The notes beneath the pieces were generated by a model that saw nothing but the letters and a program-made list of their open reading frames with translations, was not told where the DNA came from and did not search any database. Of a stretch of 64,000 bases of DNA, positions 36,201-45,200 are shown in pieces (positions within the stretch are counted from its first letter, which is position 1; the number at the start of each line of letters is the position of its first letter). The stretch comes from Mya arenaria (taxonomy: Eukaryota; Mollusca; Bivalvia; Myida; Myidae), in assembly GCF_026914265.1 (NCBI RefSeq), contig NC_069124.1, positions 22,736,989 to 22,800,988 on the forward strand, written 5' to 3'. The translations under genes were made by a program, and so were the position numbers.

Positions 36201-39200
36201 GACAATATTATTTTTCACAAATAGGGCATAAACATATAAGTTGCTCTGGATAATTAATGTTCTAATATTGAAAAAAATGTTTTTCTACAAAAAATGTCCA
36301 GTCATTGTCCAATACACTGATAACTGTTTTTACAAAGTTGGGTTAATCAATGACAACTTGTTTTTACAAATATAATTACAGATATAAATGAAAAAAAATG
36401 TTAGATTACATTGTGTGTTACATTTTCTACAGGTATACACTTTTAGTTATATATTAAAATACTAGCTAAAGCCTTGCTACGCCCCCCTCCCCGTACTTCG
36501 TACTTCATCATCTTTAACTTAGGCAAAATGAATCATAAGAAGTGGAATTCAATATTGATCTGAAATGATAGAGCTAATAACATAGCTTGATAAATAACAA
36601 GCCTAAACAGTGAATGGTGTCAATCATGTATGATCATAATATTGACATACGTTCAATATTGAATACCACACCAGCCAGATAAATTTGTTAACCCAACTCA
36701 AGATATCTTTGTAACGCTTTATATAATACTAACTAAGACGCTGTCTGTACGGACTTGAATCATTATTGCCGGAAACGTTATAGTTCAAATTAGCTTATTA
36801 CGTTAAGTGAGATATACCATGAGTGAAAGGGAATCGTTTGTCCTGTGTAAATGTAGCTTGGAAGCCTTTCACCCGTTTAATATAATAAACTCTTCTGCTG
36901 CAGTTGGCAGATTATTGCACAAACACACACGCACGCACTAATCCAAGCACGCACACGCGCGCACACACGCACAAATTTTGTGTAACACAATGGTTTCATA
37001 AGAAATAGAGAAGTACAACATATTTTACTGTATTCATTTTAACGTAACTAATGTGATAAAGTAAGACAATGATTTAAATTAATATGTAACACACAAAAAA
37101 ATAAATAAAATGCATCACAAATCAAAAGCATTATCTCGTTTAAAGAAAACAAATATTGTTGCAAAGAAGATGATTAATGCTGCAAGTATGTTTCCTATTT
37201 TAATCAAGGAATGAATTGTTGGGTTGATGTCATTATCGGGATATGAACGCAATTGGGCTGGTCAAAGTGTGTGGAGTCCGAAGGATGCGTTCATCTCCCT
37301 AATAATGAAATCAAACCCTAAAAATCAATGTGTTGCCTGTTTGGAGCACCCAGCATGGTCAAATCAATTACAATATTAATTTAAATGTAAGTGTAAAATG
37401 ATAATAACATCCCATAACAATTCGAAATCGTCAACATTAAGGTTGTTTTTACGTTCAATTTAGGCTACATTTATATCTAATTGGCAATGTGACAAGTGAA
37501 TAATAAAATGTATATAAAGTTAAAATTGCAAAAAAAAATGTATGCATATCGGCCTTAAATTGTATTGCAATACACGTTTATTAAGTAAATTACTTTTCTA
37601 AAAAAACTTCTCACTTACGAGCTGAGCAAATATCGTCTCTGTATCCGGTTGCACATCCGCTTGAACAATGGCCGTTGTAGACGTCGCAAGTGGTGTTTCC
37701 ATCGCTACACTGACCGCAAGGTGACATACAACCGGGTCCATACTCTCCGGGTGAACATTCTGTATTATAATTTGCAATATACTGACCCAACTTTGTACCT
37801 AAACAGATGTTGGTGCTTCCCCTACGTTTCGCTCGTTGACGTTGTATTTATTTCCTCAATAAATACTTACGTGAAAAACTACAGAAACAAGCTCAGTAGC
37901 AAAAACTTTAAACATAAACCCGGTTTAATGGCACTTGGTAAACGCCACAGATATAGAACTCAAAAACAAAACCTCACAAATAAGAACATGGAAGAACAGC
38001 AAAAAACTCCACAAACAACACAGTGCATACATACAAAAAAAACAACAAGAAAACTCGGTATGTTTATTAAGGATTGTTAGGTACCGCCTTGGAATGATCA
38101 GTAAAATGTAAACTTACTGGGGGTTTATACCAGTTTAAGTGCACAAACCTCACTCTTATCCCAACAATTGTAAATAAGTAAAAAACGAAAACGTAAACGG
38201 TAAATCTTATCAAATACTATCTTGAAAACTGCAATCTTTATTCGCGTTATGGTGTATTTTATTTTGTAAATGTGAATATTAATACTACAAAGAATAACTG
38301 TTTGATTTTACGAATCATTTTTTGATTTTTTTATTAAAAGTGAACGGTGGTTTATTTGTGCTCTCAATGATATAAAAATGACAGCTCACTGTTCCATACA
38401 GTGAAATAACAGTGTATACCGTTCACTGTAAGCAGTCCGCTCTCACATTCAAATCAAACTTCAGCTCACAGACAAATTCCACGACGTCATTGTCAAAATT
38501 TCGAACTTACGTTCGCTTACAATTCGGCGCGCTTTTCTAAATGATACGCATTGACTGTCATTTATTATAGGTATTTAATAAAAATATGAATTATTTGTTT
38601 CAGTATCAGACCGCGATAAGTTACTTAGCCTCTTAAACACCAAAAGTAAATATTTCACTTGTGGATACACCACTCTTGAAATAAAGTGTGTTTGTGCTAA
38701 CTCGTTGAACTATATAACGATCTTACACTGAAACAATTATATTCTAGTTAATTATCTTTGAGTTTCTAGTGATTATAACAGTACAAAAACATTTCTAAAC
38801 CCTTTATTTTCTTAATCTTTTCCAGAATAATAATGTTTTGATCTTTTTTCGGTGATTTCAATGAAAAAAAAATAGAAAATAAATAAATAAAAAATAAATT
38901 ACTTGATCATGGTAGGAAAATAAAATACTGTTTTGTAAGGCGAGTAATTAAGCACCATCTTAACTCGATGACACGCTTATAGATTGAAGCGTTGAAATTT
39001 CGAAGGCATAAGGAGTCAGATCTGACTATGCAGAGTTAAGGTAGCCCACCCCTAATGTACATCATATCAAACCATGATCAGCATCATAATTCTTAATGTG
39101 TATCATTTCCTAGTTTTAACAACAAAATTTAGAAGAAATTAATCGTCGATAATTAACAATTTGAATTTTATTTAAATTTGAATAACCATACCCCCATTTC

Positions 39201-42200
39201 AGACTTTTGGATAAAAACAACATCACCTTAGACAAGACAAAAAACTTATGTAATTTTGTTTCAATATTTTGGTAATAATTTGGTATCAGAGTAACATAAA
39301 ACTTATTTGCTTTCAGAAATTATACATTATGGAATACATCATCAACAAATATATTCAAACTGAGTGTACTGAAATACACATATGGTATTACAATTTTAAC
39401 ACACTGTTTTGACGCACAAAAATTGGAACCTTGATGTTTACAAGCACAATCAACAAGTTCTAGAAATACTCATGACCTGTTCCTTATTTATTTAATAATT
39501 AACTTTAACATTTTTGGAACATTATTTAAAAAAGTCAGTTTGTTTTACGGTCTCGTTAAAAAAGGATGGATTGAAATTCTCAACTATCTATTTCAGCCGT
39601 GACTACAAGTAAGAAAATTTTCGAAGAAGATTATATATATATGAATGGAAATGAAATTATTCCCTTTTTAATGAAAATACTGTATGAACTTCTGTAAAAA
39701 AATGTTAGCTAATGAAAAAAATAAAAAAAAATAAAAAGATGCTTCTGGATGGATTCGAACCGCTACCATGAATCCCTCAAAAGATTGGTAGTCCGGTGTT
39801 TAACAACAAAGGCTAGATCATAAAAATTTAAGAGTTTCAAGTGGAGGTTTTTATTAGGGGTGTGCTACCTTAATATAACTTTTTTCATCACCTTTGAATC
39901 TGTACTAATATACAACTGCATTATAAATATTTGCATTTTAAAAAGCACTCGGTTTAAATCAATATAATCACACATGTTAAACGCAGATGATTTTACATGT
40001 CACCATTGTGCAGATTTCTATTTCGTCCTTAGAGAAATATAACTTTGATCATAAGTTTGTTCACTTAATCAAAACAAGCATTTAAGTGATTACATTCAGT
40101 GTTTCCTACATTGTGCAGTTTTCGTTTTCGTTCTTATTAACTTTCTGTCTGATAATGATACCATGGTAAGGATCGACAGGAATATTACTTTGTTCAACAC
40201 TGCATTGTTGACGATATCCGCAACAGATGTAAGTTGTTTTATATAATACATAACACTATTTGATCTAACTGCCATGCTACAGTGGATGATGGAGTTTATC
40301 ACCATGCTATTATATTCCTTAAAATCATATATTGCATTCGTACAAGAATTACATAGATATTCACAATATATTTTATCTCAATAGTTATCGGCTAAACCTG
40401 CATCGTGAGACTTATGAGCATGTGGTAATTAATGGAAATGATCATGGACTATCATAGTCTACTTCTTTGATGTATATATGTGTGAAATTATGTGTGGAAA
40501 TAAACTTGTGTTATGTTCTATGATGTTTTGCACATAGACCAAGAACTAAATCATTTTAGATTCTCGTGTCTTAATCAGTTTTGAACTAGTATTCAATATC
40601 GGTCTTTATAGTATTTAAGAACGATGTAGCTAATCGGATTACGTGTTTATTAATAACTGACCAAATGAGTGAATGCAGTCTAAAATGCATGACCCTAAGA
40701 ATAACTTCAGTTGCATATTAAATACCACCCTTGGGCTACACTATTTTCAAGATTAAAACAAAGCACCATGTTTGTTTGCATTTTATGACTTATGGCTGTT
40801 TGAAATATTTTGAAAGAAGTATGCAAAATATTTGCGTGTAGATACTTTCTGGTTACAAAATTGCAAATACATATCAGAATAAAAGCAGTACCAACAAAAC
40901 CGCAACATATAGTTGATTTAATAGTATCAACAATGTTTGCATCTTGAACAATTCCGAATTGTGTTACCCTTTAGACAAAATTTGATAAAACGTCATGACG
41001 AGTTGCCTAACTTTCAAAACATCTACACATGTATGAAATGACACATGTATTATGCTTGCTAAATATTAACCTTGTATTGACAATTTGACCTTCGAAGATT
41101 TCGTATTTTGGTCAGTCAAACCAACTTTTGCAATTTGAAAGGTTCCTAATCAGTTAATGTGATTATGAATGGTGGAACTATTATTGTATTTCAATTCAAG
41201 ACAAACATATCACTCACTGATTTTACAGAAGTCTCCTTTGTATCCAGCGGCACATCCGGCTGGACAGTGCCCGTAGTACGTGTCACACGTCGTGTTTCCG
41301 CCATGACAGTAGCCACAATTTGATAAACAATTTAGTCCAAACTCACCGGGATCACAGTTTGGAACATTTATTATGCTGACTTACCATTTTGGAATTTTAG
41401 AAACTAATATGTCACTGCAAATGATTCTTACACAGTTATAAATCATGTACCTAAACATTTCCTGTTTTTGCAATATACATTGTTGGAGTAAATCACCTTT
41501 CTAATCAAGGTCGATACTTACGAGTTGAGCATACATCTCCTTTGTATCCGGATGCGCATCCGCTCGGACAATGACCGCTGTAGACGTTGCACGTTGTGTT
41601 TCCTTCTCTACACTGACCGCAATTTGACGTACACTCGGGTCCATACTCTCCGGGGCTACACTCTGTTGAAGTATTGACAATATAAAGACCCCCACCTCTA
41701 CCTTAATACTTACGCGGTTGTGTGTGTTTCCTGAATTAAATTTTTTTAAATGTTTATCGAAATGCTCAATACATTTTGAAGTATAAATATTTGTCTCGAA
41801 TTAATTTAAATGCTATTTTACAAAAGTGAAAGTAAAACGAGACTACAGTAAATCAACAATATCTCTTTACTCTCAGAATGTTATTCATAACGAGCACTTT
41901 TCGGTCATGTCTAAAGAAAATTGATTGCAATAAAAGAATTAAAATATAAAAATAATAACTTGATTATGGTAGAAAGTCAATGCATTGAAATTCAAATTCA
42001 CTTTTGTAATTTCGTAGTTTAATTTACAGGGGTATATTGTGTGTATTAAACCATAGTGGTGTAAGTTACATAACAGTATTTGAATTTATGAAAAATAACT
42101 CACTGGTTTTACAGAAGTATCCTTTGTATCCAGTGGCACATCCGTCTGGGCAGTGCCCGCTGTGCGTGTCACACGTCGTGTTGCCGCCATGACAGTAGCC

Positions 42201-45200
42201 ACAATTGGATGCACAGTTAGGGCCAAACCCTCCGGGATCACAGACTGGAACAAGTATTATGCTGACTTACTCTTTTACATTTAAGAAACTAATATGTCAC
42301 TGCAAATGTTTATTTGACGGTTACAAAACATTAACCTTAACACTTCTTTTTTGTAATTTACATTTTTTTTTAGAAAATCTCCTTTCTAAGTAAGTTCGAT
42401 ACTTACGATTCTTGCATACTTCTCCTTTGTAACCAGATGCACATCCACTCGGACAATGACCATTGTCCGTGTTGCATGTTGTGTTGCCACCAATACACTG
42501 ACCGCAATGTGACGCACACTCGAGTCCATACTCTCCGGCGGGGCATTCTGTAGAAGTATTTTTCTAACTCACACTCCCATCTTTATACATGCTGGTGCTT
42601 CAAGAATTTAGCAATTCGATGTTTTTTTGTACGTACAGTATATTTAAAGCAGCAAACTAGTCTTTCGCATCAAAGTATGTCCTATTTTGTTTATTTGTTT
42701 TCCAAAGCGATACTTCATTAAAATAACAAAAGCTTGATTTTATGATTATGGATATCTTTTTCAATATTAACCATTTTGGTAACCTCTAGAGAGCAAGATA
42801 CAAAAACACATTAAAACTCTAGGAATACTTTATAATAAGCAGGTTTCGATAATATCTTTGCAATGATTGCTAAAAAGGAAATAAAAACAAAAAATGTTAT
42901 TACATTATATATTATATTAAAGCGTTTTTGTAACGCTCAAGTATTTTATATTGTCGTTAGAAAATGTTTTTTTGGTATTTAACTTAAACATTAATGACTG
43001 TATTTGTGTGTGTATTTAAACATTGCCATGAATCAAACTCGTACCTTGATTTATTGTAACTAATAGTATTTTGAAATTCGCCTCGAAACGCCTTACATAT
43101 ATAAAACGCAAATAAAATATATTTAAGGTTAAAGTTTTGTACTTACATCACTTATATGTCCAATTATTATACATCTGAGTTAATATGTGTTAAAAGTATA
43201 GACACCTCAAACAATAAATAGAACGAAAAAGGCCAAAACGAGAAATCCAGAAAAGAAAAAGAAATAAGGATGTAAATAAATATTTCATTCACAAATCCAT
43301 CAAAACAAAGCCATGTTTTAAAAAAAGCTTATAATCAAGTATACCATTTCGCGAAATGTGTCTGGACTCAAGTTTGTACACAGCTCTTTATTCTGTGTAC
43401 GTAAGTTCAAAACTACAACCCCGGATTTTAACATATTTTGCCTCAAATCCACTTATTTTGCAGATGTTAATTCCTCTAAAGTTTAATTAACCTTTGTTAA
43501 ACAATGTGCTATATTTTGACAACGTTGTGTTGTCTGAAGAACACAATGCAATTAGGATCATGCGTTTTGCGGCAAAATCTTACTTTTTGCACAAACTACC
43601 ATAGAAGGTTAATTTGCAGCATTTAAGCAATTTGACATGCCAACGAAATAGGCCCTACGTACAGAATGTGTTCGTGTAATTTTGAAACACAAGACCAAAA
43701 GAAAGTTGAACAGTAATTTACACATTTTGATTTCAATGTCACTTAGTGGATTAATACTTTGTGAAACCATTGGCTATATGGGCTCAAATACGCACGAGTT
43801 GTACACAAATCTCCTTTATATCCCGGGGCACATCCATTCATACAATTTCCGTCGACCGTGTTGCACGTTGTGTTTCCTCCACTACAATGACCACAGCGTA
43901 ATGTACACCCTGCTCCATACTCTCCGGGGTCACATGCTAAAATAGGATTCGTCTTGATTAAGCAGAATATTAATTAAACATTATCTTAAGATAATATTTT
44001 ATAGCATGAAAATCCATAAAAGCGTTTATAAGTTAATCGATCGCAATATGTAACAAATATCAAAATTAAATACTCATCAAAGCGCTAAAATGATGAGTAG
44101 TTCAATGTTTCACCAATACGCTTTAGTAGCGGAGCATTCGTTTTTCTAATACTTGATTTTTATTTGCTGAACAATAATATATCGCTGATCATAAGAGTTA
44201 AACGGACAGACTTTGGTCACAGGCTGAATTTTTCCATCCCGGAATGCAAACTGAGCACGCCCCTGTGGCCATGTCGTATTCTTCAGCACAGTGACCTTCA
44301 TGTAGACAACCATATCCGTAGTTACCAGGACTGCAAGCTGCAATATTTAAGAAAAAATTAAACAAAAACTTATGCAATTACTAAAGGTTATACTAATATT
44401 TATACTTAAACTAATACTAACACTAATACCAATTTCATTATTATTGTTATTGTAATTCATATTATTATTATTAAGGCAATAGTAATAGATAAGATATTGT
44501 CTTTTTACTTACATGTATTATATATCTTGAATTCACAAATGATCATGGTTCCTCCAGTGTTCTTTTCTATTCGGACTATCTGCATCACCATTGGTTTGGA
44601 AAACGGAAGTATATAGGAGTACCGCACGTCTTTCATATTATACAAAACACTCAACACGGAGGAGGCGTTTCGAACACTGACATTAAGAGGTCCGTTATCA
44701 TCCCACCATTTCCCTGTATTAAACAAAAGGGTGAGGTAACTTGTATTCAAATCAACAACAAATGTATAATCTTTAACACTTGTTAATACTTTGAATAATG
44801 AATGTTTTTATTATTAAATCATATTTGTTGTTTTATTTTCATTGGAGAAAATATGGTCACATGATGTGTTAAAAATATACGAATTGACTCGTAGACGGGG
44901 CTTAAAACATAAATGTACCTGTGCGCAGCTTCTTACATGCAAAATACCTTACGTACGAAACTTTTACGCCAAGAGAGAAATGGAAAATAAAGATGCTGCG
45001 AACACGAAATGATGCACTGTCTCATTTCAAAACATAGTGATTTCATATACTGTGAAATCATTAATGTTCGTGGGCATGAAATTTCGTGGTTTGCCGAAAA
45101 AAAACAATTTCGTGGTACTTAAATTCGTGGATTTTCATTTTGAAAAAAAAAATCGAAGATGCGATCGTCCTAGATCGTCTGCATAATATCCACGCGCTGG

